Positions 1 to 9,758 of a stretch of 64,000 nucleotides of DNA are shown in pieces. The position numbers and the translations under genes are program-made. The stretch is from Xanthomonas arboricola pv. juglandis (GTDB lineage Bacteria > Pseudomonadota > Gammaproteobacteria > Xanthomonadales > Xanthomonadaceae): assembly GCF_001013475.1 (NCBI RefSeq), contig NZ_JZEF01000002.1:1095655-1159654 (forward strand), in the 5' to 3' direction. Position 1 is the stretch's first letter. Each line of letters starts with the position of its first letter. The notes under the pieces were generated by a model that was not told the DNA's origin, made no database searches, and saw only the letters and a program-made list of their open reading frames with translations.

Positions 1-319
1 CGTGGCGCCCAGCCAGGTGCCGTGGGGCGAGAAGGCATTCGGCCAGTACCTGGGGGCGGACCGCACAGCGTGGCAAGCGTACGACGCCACTGCGTTGATC
101 GCACAGGCGCAGGAGCGCCTGCCGCTGTTGATCGATCAGGGCGATGGCGACGAATTCCTCGAGAACCAGCTGAAGACGCCGCTGTTTGAACAGGCTGCCA
201 AGGCCGCCGATTATCCGGTCACGGTGCGGCTGCAGCCCGGTTACGACCATAGCTACTACTTCATCGCCAGCTTTATCGGCGAACACATCGCACACCATGC
301 CGCGGCATTGCGTGGTTGA
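1..319 (+). CDS. fghA: S-formylglutathione hydrolase, C-terminal part (5' end outside window)
   Basis: This is the last ~105 codons of an S-formylglutathione hydrolase, a cytosolic esterase that releases formate and glutathione in glutathione-dependent formaldehyde detoxification. The visible part has the second half of the alpha/beta-hydrolase fold: the acid region LIDQGDGDEFL and the catalytic histidine in GYDHSYYFI near the C-terminus, which is how this family usually ends. The nucleophilic serine lies upstream of the window. The gene is open to the left edge, so the GTG at position 2 is not a meaningful start. In this family the gene usually follows the class III alcohol dehydrogenase; that partner would be outside the window. 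Confidence 0.93.
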   Translation, partial: VAPSQVPWGEKAFGQYLGADRTAWQAYDATALIAQAQERLPLLIDQGDGDEFLENQLKTPLFEQAAKAADYPVTVRLQPGYDHSYYFIASFIGEHIAHHAAALRG

Positions 320-452
320 TCGGCTGGTCGAGTGCGCAGTAGATGCGTGGTATGCGATGGTGGATGGTGGTGCGCATTGCGTTACGTTGCATTGTCGCGC
401 AGCAGCGCTGCCGTGTTGCGTGGGCCGCGGCTTGAGCAAGGCGTCGAATCGA

Positions 453-535
453 CCTCCCTTCTCCCATCGGAGAAGGTGCCCCGCAGGGGCGGATGAGGGT
501 ACGGGCTCACGGGCGGATGAGGGGACGGCGAAGCT
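453..535. repeat. dispersed intergenic repeat with CCTTCTCC hairpin
   Basis: A hairpin of CCTTCTCC and GGAGAAGG around a 4-base loop (457-476) is followed by GC-rich GGGGCGGATGAGGG-type segments that occur twice (near 487 and 513). This arrangement is a familiar dispersed intergenic repeat of Xanthomonas genomes. It lies between the 3' ends of two convergent genes, so it may also act in transcription termination or RNA stability; that is inference. Confidence 0.55.
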
Positions 536-592
536 TGGTGGAGCGCGAAAGTTGGCCGTTAGAGCGGCTGATCTGTGGCGTGGCTGCAGGGC

Positions 593-694
593 CCTTGCCC
601 GCCCACCATCGCGGGACACGCCGCAAGTACGTCCATGTAGGCTCTTACGCGGCATCCATGCCGCGTAAGGTCCCGCGACGGTGAGCGGGCAAGG
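593..694. repeat. nested palindromic repeat, copy 1
   Basis: This is a 102-bp unit with two nested inverted repeats. The outer arms (593-617 and 670-694) are 25 bp long and pair almost perfectly. The inner hairpin (644-669) is a perfect 12-bp stem, CTTACGCGGCAT against its complement, with a 2-base loop. Copies of the same length lie at 4844 and 5045. Similarity continues outside the unit on both sides: AGAGCGG-TGATCT before it and AGATGGTCGGTG after it. Confidence 0.85.
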
Positions 695-930
695 ACCAAG
701 CGAGATGGTCGGTGTGCTGGTGCAAGCAGAGCATGGCGTGCCGTTGTTTGGATAACGGCGTCCTGTCAGCTTTTCAATACAGCGCATTCAACAGGCAGGC
801 TTCAACACAACGCCCTGCAAACTTTCTGCTAAGGCGCGCAAGCAGCCTTATCGCATCCGAAGTCTGCGTCGACCAGCTGCGTCACATCATTATCTTGTCG
901 GCTATAGCCATTGCCACAAACCAAGAACGG

Positions 931-2340
931 CTAACGCACCACCTGCGCCGCAAGCTTGCCCAATCGGCGCATCGCACGCTCCAGCGTGTCGCTCCATGGC
1001 TGGCCGCAGGTCAGCCGCAGGTGATCTGCGTAGTCGCCACGGCTGGAGTACAGATGACCGGGCGAGGTGCCGATACGTTCTGCCAGCGCGGCCTCGAACA
1101 CGGCCTGGCCGCTACCGCCGTCGGGCAATTGCAGCCATAGCGATAACCCGCCTGCCGGGTCGCCCACGCGCGTGCCTTGCGGCCAATGCCGCACGATGGC
1201 ATCGCGCAGCCGCTGCCCGTTGTCGGCCAGGGTGCGGCGCAGCTTGCGCAGATGCCGTTCCAGATCGTGTTGCGCCAGGTAATCGGCCAGTGCCAGTTGC
1301 GGCAGGCTGGCGCTGCCGACGGTGGAAAAGTACTTGGCGCGCACCAGGGCGTCGGTCCAGTCGCCACCCAGCAACCACCCCACCCGCAGGCCGGGCGAGA
1401 GCACCTTGGAGAACGAGCCGCAGGTGATCACGTTGGCATGGGTATCGAAATGGCGCAGCGGACGTGGACGTTGGCCCGACCAATCCAGTTCGCCGTAGAT
1501 ATCGTCCTCGATCACCACGGTGCCATGGCGTGCGCAGCTGTCGAGCAATGCGCGCTTGGCGCTGTCGGGCGTGAGGCTGCCGCTTGGATTGTTGAAGTTG
1601 GGAATCAGCACCGCCGCACGCACCGGCGTGCGCTGCAGCAGCGTATCCAGACGCGCGACATCGATACCCTGGCCGGGAAGGTTGGGTACTTCCAGCACCT
1701 TCAGGCGCAGTGCCGCCACCGCCTGCAGGATGCCGTGATACGTGGGCGTTTCCACCAGCACCACATCGCCTGGCGCGGTGAGCGTGCGCAGCGCCAGGCT
1801 GATCGCTTCCATTGCGCCGGCGGTGATCACCACTTCTTCCGCATCGACGGTGGTTGCGCAGTGTGCATAACGTTGTGCGATCTGCCGGCGCAGTGCGGGG
1901 TGGCCTTGCGGCGGTGCGTAATCCAACGCCGCCGAGCGCTGGCGACGCAGCTGCCGCGACAGGGCCGCGGCCAGTTGTGCGGTGGGCAATAACTCAGGCG
2001 CGGGGGTGGCAGTGTGCAGTGGCACCAGGTCGGTACGTGCCAAGGTGTCGAGCACGCGCTGCAAGGCCGGGTTGTCGACCATGCCCGGCTTGCGCCGACG
2101 TGTGACGGGTGCTGCGGCCGGCAATGCAGGCGTCGTACTGCGCACGAAGTAGCCCGAGCGCGGGCGCGCTTGCACGCGCCCTTCGCGTTCCAGTTGCAGG
2201 CAGGCCTGCACGGCGGTGGCGGTGCTGATGCCATGGTTGGCGGCCAGTTGCCGGATCGAGGGCAGGCGCTCGCCGGCACGCAAGATGCCGCCTTCGATCT
2301 GCTGCCGTAGCTGCGTGGCCAGCGATTCGTACAGCAGCAT
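931..2340 (-). CDS. MocR-type transcriptional regulator (GntR HTH fused to aminotransferase-like domain)
   Basis: The 469-residue protein begins MLLYESLATQLRQQIEGG and has an N-terminal GntR-type winged helix (about residues 1-75, with GERLPSIRQLAANHG), a variable linker, and a PLP-dependent fold-type I aminotransferase domain. The PLP lysine is in GSFSKVLSPGLRVGW, and LIPNFNNPSG is the usual cofactor-site segment. In this family the large domain normally senses a PLP-linked ligand and does not act in catalysis. The start chosen is the ATG before the HTH; the frame continues upstream but would overlap the divergent gene. It is divergent from phzF-eamA, the probable targets. The effector cannot be named; GabR- or PdxR-like roles are both possible. 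Confidence 0.88.
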   Translation of the reverse strand: MLLYESLATQLRQQIEGGILRAGERLPSIRQLAANHGISTATAVQACLQLEREGRVQARPRSGYFVRSTTPALPAAAPVTRRRKPGMVDNPALQRVLDTLARTDLVPLHTATPAPELLPTAQLAAALSRQLRRQRSAALDYAPPQGHPALRRQIAQRYAHCATTVDAEEVVITAGAMEAISLALRTLTAPGDVVLVETPTYHGILQAVAALRLKVLEVPNLPGQGIDVARLDTLLQRTPVRAAVLIPNFNNPSGSLTPDSAKRALLDSCARHGTVVIEDDIYGELDWSGQRPRPLRHFDTHANVITCGSFSKVLSPGLRVGWLLGGDWTDALVRAKYFSTVGSASLPQLALADYLAQHDLERHLRKLRRTLADNGQRLRDAIVRHWPQGTRVGDPAGGLSLWLQLPDGGSGQAVFEAALAERIGTSPGHLYSSRGDYADHLRLTCGQPWSDTLERAMRRLGKLAAQVVR

Positions 2341-2355
2341 TTGCGGGCGCCTTCC

Positions 2356-2400
2356 ATCTGTATTGGTCGATTTGCAGCGTATCTGAATCTGTGATGGTCG
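2356..2400. promoter_or_regulatory. candidate MocR operator (two direct repeats)
   Basis: ATCTGTATTGGTCG (2356-2369) and ATCTGTGATGGTCG (2387-2400) match at 12 of 14 positions and start 31 bp apart, about three helical turns. They lie between the divergent MocR-type gene and phzF. MocR regulators such as GabR and PdxR are known to bind spaced direct repeats, so this is a plausible operator for the regulator encoded next door. Confidence 0.5.
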
Positions 2401-2470
2401 GGTAGCACGTTGCAGACTGGCCGTGCCCGGTGAGTACGCCAGGTATGGATTTCCTTCTGTGAGGTTGGCC

Positions 2471-3262
2471 GTGCTGCTTCCTGTGTTTATCGTCGATGCG
2501 TTCACCACGATGCGTTTCAAGGGCAATCCGGCAGCCGTGGTGCCGTTGCAGGCCTGGTTGCCGGAGCCGGTGATGCAGGCCATCGCCAGTGAACACAGTC
2601 TTTCGGAGACCGCCTTCTTTGTTCGCGACGACAGCGGGGTGTTCGACATCCGCTGGTTTTCACCGCTCAAGGAGGTCGGCTTCTGCGGGCATGCGACCTT
2701 GGCCAGCGCGTTCGTGATCGCGACGCACCAGCTGGCGGCGTTTCCACTACGCTTGCGTGCGCCGGCTGTCGGTGAGATCGCCGTTGCCAGGATGGATGAG
2801 CGCAGCTTCGAGCTGCGCTTTCCCAACCAAGCGCCGTCGCTGCTGCAAGTGGTGCCGCACGCGTTGTCTGAGTCGTTATCGATCGCGCCCCAAGCTGTCT
2901 ATGCGAACGCGCAGGCCTATATCGCCGTCTACGCCGACCAAGCACAGGTGCGTGCGGTGACGCCGGATCTGGGCCGGATGCTGGCACTGGCGCCGCGCGA
3001 TGTGGCGGTCACCGCGCCAGGCCTTGAGCATGATTTTGTCTCCCGCTATTTCTGGCCGTCCAACGGCGGCAGCGAAGATCCGGTTACCGGATCGATTCAT
3101 GCCGCGCTTGCGCCGCTGTGGGCACGGCGGCTGGGCAAGACGCAGCTCACCGCGCTGCAGGCCTCCACACGTGGCGGCGAACTGCAGTGTCGGGTCGAGC
3201 CGCAGCATGTCTACGTGCGCGGCAGCGCTGTCCAGTATCTGCAGGGAACCATTGCGCTATGA
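2471..3262 (+). CDS. PhzF family isomerase
   Basis: The 263-residue protein has the PhzF/YddE (diaminopimelate-epimerase-like) fold: FIVDAFTTMRFKGNPAAV at the N-terminus, SLSETAFF with the family's catalytic glutamate, and EDPVTGSIHAALAP near the C-terminus. Members are isomerases or epimerases on small carboxylic acids; the substrate here is unknown, and nothing near it suggests phenazine synthesis. I chose GTG 2471, which puts the conserved FIVDAF motif four residues in; an in-frame start at 2423 would add 16 residues not typical of the family. Its stop overlaps the next gene by ATGA, so the two are probably co-transcribed and translationally coupled, and divergent from the MocR-type regulator. 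Confidence 0.85.
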   Translation: MLLPVFIVDAFTTMRFKGNPAAVVPLQAWLPEPVMQAIASEHSLSETAFFVRDDSGVFDIRWFSPLKEVGFCGHATLASAFVIATHQLAAFPLRLRAPAVGEIAVARMDERSFELRFPNQAPSLLQVVPHALSESLSIAPQAVYANAQAYIAVYADQAQVRAVTPDLGRMLALAPRDVAVTAPGLEHDFVSRYFWPSNGGSEDPVTGSIHAALAPLWARRLGKTQLTALQASTRGGELQCRVEPQHVYVRGSAVQYLQGTIAL

Positions 3263-4185
3263 ACACTCCCCTATCCGTGCATGCAGTATCGGCCGGCGCT
3301 GGGCGACGGGCGGTCTGGCAATTGCTGGTTGCCGAAGTCCTGATCGGTTCGGTCGGCGTATTCGTCCACGAAAGCGGGCAGGATCCGGTGACAGCGGTGT
3401 TCTATCGCTGCCTGTTCGGGGCGCTGTTTCTTACCGCATGTGGCTTGGTCGGTGGACAGCTGCGAGGGCTATGGCGCGAGCGTGCGCTGTTGCGCGATGC
3501 CATCATCAGCGGTGTGCTGCTGGTGTTGAATTGGGTGGCGTTGTTCGCCGGCATGGCGCGCTCGTCGATCGGCGTGGCGACCATGGTCTACCACGTGTTT
3601 CCGTTCGTGATGTTGCTGCTGGCCGCGCTGGTGCAAGGCGAGCGCACGCGGCGCGCCGATCTGGGCTGGACGTTGCTGGCATTCGTCGGCGTGGCCTGCT
3701 CGGCAAATCCGGCCCGGTTGTGGCAGGCGGCCGACCGTGGCTATCTGATCGGCATCGCGCTCACGCTGTTGGCGGCGTTGCTATGCGGTGCGTCGCTGCT
3801 GATGTCGCGCCGTATCAGCCGCGAGCGGCCGCTGGCGGTGGTGACGGTGCAGTGTTGGGTCGGCACGTTCCTGCTGGCCGGGTTTTCCAGCAGTGCGGCG
3901 TTGCATCCGGGCCTGCACTGGCTGTGGCTGGCGGGCCTGGGCGTGATCCACAGCGGTATCGTCTATGTGCTGTTCTATTCGTCCTATCGCCATCTGCATG
4001 TGGCCACGATTGCGGTGCTGGCGTTCGTGTATCCGCTGGTGACGCTACTGCTGGACTATCTGCTCTACGGCCACGCATTGGTGCCGGTGCAGTGGCTGGG
4101 CCTGGCACTGATCGTGGTGGGCACGCTGGCGGTGAATCTGAAATGGCGCTGGCCGCGGCGTGTGGCAGACAGCGCACCGGCCTGA
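3259..4185 (+). CDS. EamA/DMT family inner-membrane transporter
   Basis: This 308-residue protein has about ten predicted membrane segments in two EamA repeats, the usual length and layout of drug/metabolite transporter superfamily permeases. Hydrophobic helices are separated by short basic loops such as MSRRISRERP. Members typically export amino acids, purines or other small metabolites; the substrate cannot be read from the sequence. The ATG overlaps the phzF stop by 4 bases, so the pair probably act together on one compound under the divergent MocR-type regulator. Confidence 0.85.
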   Translation: MNTPLSVHAVSAGAGRRAVWQLLVAEVLIGSVGVFVHESGQDPVTAVFYRCLFGALFLTACGLVGGQLRGLWRERALLRDAIISGVLLVLNWVALFAGMARSSIGVATMVYHVFPFVMLLLAALVQGERTRRADLGWTLLAFVGVACSANPARLWQAADRGYLIGIALTLLAALLCGASLLMSRRISRERPLAVVTVQCWVGTFLLAGFSSSAALHPGLHWLWLAGLGVIHSGIVYVLFYSSYRHLHVATIAVLAFVYPLVTLLLDYLLYGHALVPVQWLGLALIVVGTLAVNLKWRWPRRVADSAPA

Positions 4186-4225
4186 GCAAAGTGCCGCCGC
4201 GCAGTGCACGCGGCAGCCGTGGAAC

Positions 4226-4564
4226 TCAACGCACGTCGCGCAGTTCCCAGTGGTGCCCGGCCAGGGCCTGCATGCGTTGCTTGAGCAGGTCGCCGGGGAT
4301 GCTGGTGGTGGCGACCAGGTCCACACGCAGATCGCCCTGCTTGCCGGTAACCGTGGCCGACGGATCGGTCACGCCCAGGCTGGGGTCCACTGCGTCCGGG
4401 TCGGCCTGCAGCTGGCGCCAGCGATCGAACCAGGCCGGATCGCGCAAGGCGGCCTGCAACTGTTCGGCAAAGGCCTCGGCACCATGGGCACTAAAGCTCA
4501 CGCTCGCATCGCCGCCACGGGCGAGCTTGGGGTCGGGCAGGCTGATCGAGTAGCTGACAGACAT
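4226..4564 (-). CDS. hypothetical protein (112 residues)
   Basis: I do not recognise the family. The predicted product is 112 residues, soluble, beginning MSVSYSISLPDPKL, with a segment AEQLQAALRDPAWFDRWRQL that should be helical and a C-terminus ending HHWELRDVR. There is no signal peptide or membrane segment. I took the ATG at 4564 because the frame upstream of it has no family-like character and lies in repeat-bearing DNA; no strong ribosome-binding site is visible. It is convergent with eamA (3' ends 40 bp apart). Codon use resembles neighbouring genes, which supports it being real. Confidence 0.65.
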   Translation of the reverse strand: MSVSYSISLPDPKLARGGDASVSFSAHGAEAFAEQLQAALRDPAWFDRWRQLQADPDAVDPSLGVTDPSATVTGKQGDLRVDLVATTSIPGDLLKQRMQALAGHHWELRDVR

Positions 4565-4843
4565 GTGCAAGGACTCTGATGGATGACGCCGGTACGTTAG
4601 TGCAGCGGCGGTGAGCGCTCCGTCGACAGGTGTGGACACGTGGGAGCCTCCAGGTGCGGAGTCACGGGCTGTTCCGCGAGCGGGGAGGGCGCTGTGTGCT
4701 CGTCCCGCCATTTTTTGACTGCCTCTGGAGAACGAGGATGCAACTCGGAGCTCCGGTTGTCTTTGTGTCTTAGGACATTAGGGGAGTAGGTCGCGCAGAT
4801 AGGTCTGCTGTAGAGCGGTTGATCTGCGGCTTTTTTGCAGGGC

Positions 4844-4945
4844 CCTTGCCCGCCCACCATCGCAGGACACGCCGCAAGTACGTCCGTGTAGGCTCTTACG
4901 CGGCATCCATGCCGCGTAAGGTCCCGCGACGGTGAGCGGGCAAGG
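4844..4945. repeat. nested palindromic repeat, copy 2
   Basis: This 102-bp unit has the same outer 25-bp arms and inner 12-bp hairpin as the copy at 593, with only a few base differences (for example GTCCGTGTAGG for GTCCATGTAGG). The left flank AGAGCGGTTGATCTGCGG also matches copy 1, so the true repeat is longer, roughly 4812-4970. Confidence 0.85.
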
Positions 4946-5044
4946 ACCAGTCCAGATGGTCGGTGCGCATGGTGTTCAACAAAACAGCCGCAGCCGGTGC
5001 GGTGTCCTTGCCGCGCCCTCGACGCTGTAAGTTTACTGCAGGGT

Positions 5045-5146
5045 CCTTGCCCGCCCACCATCGCAGGACACGCCGCAAGTACGTCCATGTAGGCTCTTAC
5101 GCGGCATCCATGCCGCGTAAGGTCCCGCGACGGTGGGCGGGCAAGG
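5045..5146. repeat. nested palindromic repeat, copy 3
   Basis: This third 102-bp copy begins 201 bp after the start of copy 2, in the same orientation. The right flank shares CCAGTCCAGAT-GTCGGTG with copy 2. The outer right arm reads GGTGGGCGGG where copies 1 and 2 have GGTGAGCGGG, which makes the outer stem pair even better here. Confidence 0.85.
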
Positions 5147-5280
5147 GCCAGTCCAGATAGTCGGTGTGCACGGGCGAGCAGGGCGTGGCATGCAGTGTTT
5201 GCAGCATGGCTAATCAGTTGCCAAGACGAGCCGAGCAGTTAGCAGGCTTTCGATGAAGCAACCTCAAAACGTCCTGGTGC

Positions 5281-5378
5281 GGTGACCTTGCCGGTTCCGG
5301 GACCCTTGGCGGCATGAATGCCGCCAAGGAGCCTCCATGGACGGATTCACGGCGTGTCCCGGAAGTGGCGAGGGCACC
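5281..5378. repeat. nested palindromic repeat, divergent inverted copy 4
   Basis: Read on the minus strand this has the same plan as copies 1-3: an outer arm ending GGGACACGCCG, the spacer ATCCGTCCATGGAGGCTC, an inner hairpin CTTGGCGGCAT/ATGCCGCCAAG with a 2-base loop, GGGTCCC, and a closing outer arm. The sequence has diverged, but base pairing is kept in both stems. Confidence 0.65.
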
Positions 5379-5523
5379 GCGCCCTCGACCAACGAGGCTT
5401 TGCTCCGACCTCATAACGCCCTGACTCAAAACCTGGTCGTCCTGAGTTGTGACTGGAGGCCGAAGTTGCCCGGAAACGGCTGCATAGCGTGGAGACGTGA
5501 CTGCAGACCGTCGCCACACAGCA

Positions 5524-5573
5524 TTTATGCGGAATTTACGCGGCGGCTGTTGCAGGTCCATAGCGACTTTACG
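5524..5573 (+). promoter_or_regulatory. candidate KdpE operator
   Basis: TTTATG (5524-5529) and TTTACG (5535-5540) are direct repeats with a 5-base gap. A third half-site TTTACG at 5568-5573 starts 33 bp further, three times 11 bp. The known E. coli KdpE site is TTTATA and TTTACA with a 5-base gap, so spacing and sequence both fit. It lies about 235 bp upstream of kdpF. I could not assign a convincing -35/-10 pair downstream. Confidence 0.55.
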
Positions 5574-5772
5574 CAGCCCGGGAAGACACTGCGCGGGTTG
5601 GCGGAGCGGTTCCGCCGTGGACGATCCCGATGCATCCCTTGACCTGTCTGCTCCATCGCCGCTGCGCGCGCGGTGCGGCAGCGCTTTGCCTTGTCGGCCT
5701 GCAGACGCTGCATGCGCCGTCGCATCTCGCATCCATCGCGCCGCGTTGCGCGCGCCTCGGGGAGTAGCCGAC

Positions 5773-5865
5773 ATGCCTGCCTGGTTGTCCCTGTTGTGCG
5801 GCGTGGCCGTACTCGTTGCCGCCGCGTACCTGTTGTACGTGGTCCTGCGCCCCGAAGACTTCTGA
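5773..5865 (+). CDS. kdpF: KdpF, small membrane subunit of the Kdp potassium ATPase
   Basis: This 30-residue peptide, MPAWLSLLCGVAVLVAAAYL followed by LYVVLRPEDF, is a single membrane helix with the LxRPEDF-like end seen in KdpF proteins. KdpF is a lipid-like stabilising peptide of the KdpFABC complex in the inner membrane. It has GGAG at 5761-5764, lies 15 bp upstream of kdpA in the same direction, and is the expected length (about 29 residues). It is easily missed because it is short and lies in a longer open frame. Confidence 0.85.
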   Translation: MPAWLSLLCGVAVLVAAAYLLYVVLRPEDF

Positions 5866-5880
5866 TGCGAGTGCGCTCCA

Positions 5881-7695
5881 ATGATTGAAACTCTCCTTGT
5901 CTACGCGCTGGCCATCGTGCTGGCCTGGCCCCTGGGCCGCTACCTGGCAGCGGTGATGCGCGGCGCCCCGATGCGTGGCGACGTGCTGTTCGGCTGGATC
6001 GAACGGCCGTTGTATGCGTTGCTCGGTACCCGCCCGCAGCAGGGCATGTCGTGGCGTGGGTATGCGGTGGCGTTCCTGCTCAGCAACCTGGTTGTCGGCC
6101 TGCTCACCTGGGCAGTGTTCATGACCCAGGGGTGGCTGCCGTTCAACCCGGACGCCATTCCGAATATGCGCTGGGACACCGCGCTACACACCATGGTGTC
6201 GTTCGTCACCAACACCAATCAGCAGCACTACTCGGGCCAGGCGCAGTTGTCGTACCTGGCGCAGATGACCGGCATCGTCGGCCTGCAGGTGGTGACGCCG
6301 ATGATGGGTCTGGCATTGGCGGTGGCGACCTTGCGCGCATTGTTCGGTGGGCGAGCGGTCGCAACTGTGTCCGACACCTTGCTGGCATCCAATGCGACGG
6401 CCAGCGCCAAGCCACGGGTGGCTGGGCTGGAGGAGCCAGAGGTCGTCATGCCGCGCCAGGGGCGGCAGCAGTCGGCTTCCGGATTGGAGGCATTGCCGGA
6501 GGCAGACGTCGGCAATTACTGGGCGGATGTGATCCGCGCCAGCGTGCGTGTGTTGCTGCCGCTATGCCTGCTGTGGACCGTGCTGCTCGGCTGGCAGGGC
6601 GTGCCCTCCACGCTGCAGGGTGCGGCTACCGCCGCACCGCTGGACAGCAGCGCGGGCATGTCCAAGCAGACCATTCCGGTCGGGCCGGTTGCGGCGATGG
6701 TCGCGGTCAAGCAGCTCGGCACCAACGGTGGCGGCTGGTACGGCCCCAACAGTTCGGTGGCGCTGGAAAATCCCACGCCGCTGAGCAACCTGCTGGAGAC
6801 CTTGGCGCTGGTGCTGTTGCCGATGAGCGTGGTGTTCATGGTCGGCTACCTGACCGGGCGCAAGCGTCTCACCGCGCTGGTATTCGGCACCATGCTGACG
6901 ATGTCGGTCGCATCCACCGCGCTGTTGCTGTGGTCCGAAGCGCATTCGGCCAGCGCCAGCTCGGCTGCCTTGATGGAAGGCAAGGAGGTGCGTGTCGGCG
7001 CAGATGCGTCTGCGTTGTGGGCGGCCTTGACCACGCAGACCTCCAACGGCTCGGTCAATGCGATGCACGATTCGCTGGCGCCGTTGAGCGGCCTGGTCAC
7101 GCTGGTGGACATGCTGATCAACGCGATCTGGGGCGGCATCGGCTGCGGTCTGCAGCAGTTCGTGGTGTATCTGCTGCTGAGCGTGTTCCTGGCCGGTTTG
7201 ATGACCGGGCGCACGCCGGAGTTGTTCGGCCGCAAGATCGAAGCGCGCGAGGTGCAGTTGCTTGCGCTGCTGATCCTGCTGCAGCCATTGGTGGTGCTGG
7301 GCTTCACCGCAGTGGCGCTGGCGGTGCCGGCATTTACCGCCAATTCCAATCCCGGCTTCCACGGCATCAGCCAGGTGTTCTACGAGTACACCTCGGCCTT
7401 CGCCAACAACGGGTCGGGTTTCGAAGGCCTGGGCGATGCGACGTACTGGTGGAACCTGAGTTGCTCGGCGGTGCTGGCATTGGGCCGCTATCCCGCGCTG
7501 ATCCTGCCGCTGATGGTGGCCGCGCGCATGGCGGTGAAGCGGCGCGCGCCGGAATCGGCCGGCAGCCTGCAGGTCGAAACGCCAACCTTCGCGCTGACCC
7601 TGATGGCGATCGTGCTGGTGCTCACCGTGCTGCAGTTCATGCCGGCACTGGTGCTGGGTCCTATCGCTGAACACCTCGCCCTGGCGGCGTCCTGA
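5881..7695 (+). CDS. kdpA: KdpA, potassium-binding and translocating subunit
   Basis: This 604-residue integral membrane protein is the channel-like subunit of the high-affinity KdpFABC potassium pump. It has about ten membrane helices and the four selectivity-filter-like loops of the family, for example VTNTNQQHYSGQ, GTNGGGWYGPNSS and FANNGSGFEGLG. It is slightly longer than E. coli KdpA (557). It is the first large gene of kdpFABCDE and is expected to be induced under potassium limitation or osmotic stress through KdpD/KdpE. Confidence 0.97.
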   Translation: MIETLLVYALAIVLAWPLGRYLAAVMRGAPMRGDVLFGWIERPLYALLGTRPQQGMSWRGYAVAFLLSNLVVGLLTWAVFMTQGWLPFNPDAIPNMRWDTALHTMVSFVTNTNQQHYSGQAQLSYLAQMTGIVGLQVVTPMMGLALAVATLRALFGGRAVATVSDTLLASNATASAKPRVAGLEEPEVVMPRQGRQQSASGLEALPEADVGNYWADVIRASVRVLLPLCLLWTVLLGWQGVPSTLQGAATAAPLDSSAGMSKQTIPVGPVAAMVAVKQLGTNGGGWYGPNSSVALENPTPLSNLLETLALVLLPMSVVFMVGYLTGRKRLTALVFGTMLTMSVASTALLLWSEAHSASASSAALMEGKEVRVGADASALWAALTTQTSNGSVNAMHDSLAPLSGLVTLVDMLINAIWGGIGCGLQQFVVYLLLSVFLAGLMTGRTPELFGRKIEAREVQLLALLILLQPLVVLGFTAVALAVPAFTANSNPGFHGISQVFYEYTSAFANNGSGFEGLGDATYWWNLSCSAVLALGRYPALILPLMVAARMAVKRRAPESAGSLQVETPTFALTLMAIVLVLTVLQFMPALVLGPIAEHLALAAS

Positions 7696-7706
7696 GAGTT
7701 TGAGCA

Positions 7707-9755
<2,049 letters not shown>

Positions 9756-9758
9756 GTC

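Larger units (their letters stand above)
320..930. other. gene-free interval between convergent genes
   Basis: This 611-bp stretch separates the 3' ends of fghA and the MocR-type gene. It contains the two repeats listed separately. The remainder, about 700-930, is less GC-rich than its surroundings. No coding frame with plausible codon use and a start site is visible, and I see no RNA gene. Confidence 0.6.
4565..5772. other. 1.2-kb gene-free region upstream of kdpF
   Basis: This is the longest gene-free stretch in the window. It holds three copies of the nested palindromic repeat (one divergent, in the opposite orientation) and the candidate KdpE operator. Apart from these I see no frame with convincing codon use. 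The segment 4700-4830 has short T-rich tracts but no recognisable gene. It separates two divergent transcripts and must contain the kdp promoter. Confidence 0.6.

Noticed and set aside
2341-2826. N-terminal extension of the MocR-type regulator to 2826.
   Set aside because: It overlaps phzF coding sequence and the HTH domain starts right at the ATG at 2340.
4844-5378. Clustered repeats as a CRISPR array.
   Set aside because: The units are 102 bp with long palindromes, irregular spacing and opposite orientation, and there are no cas genes.
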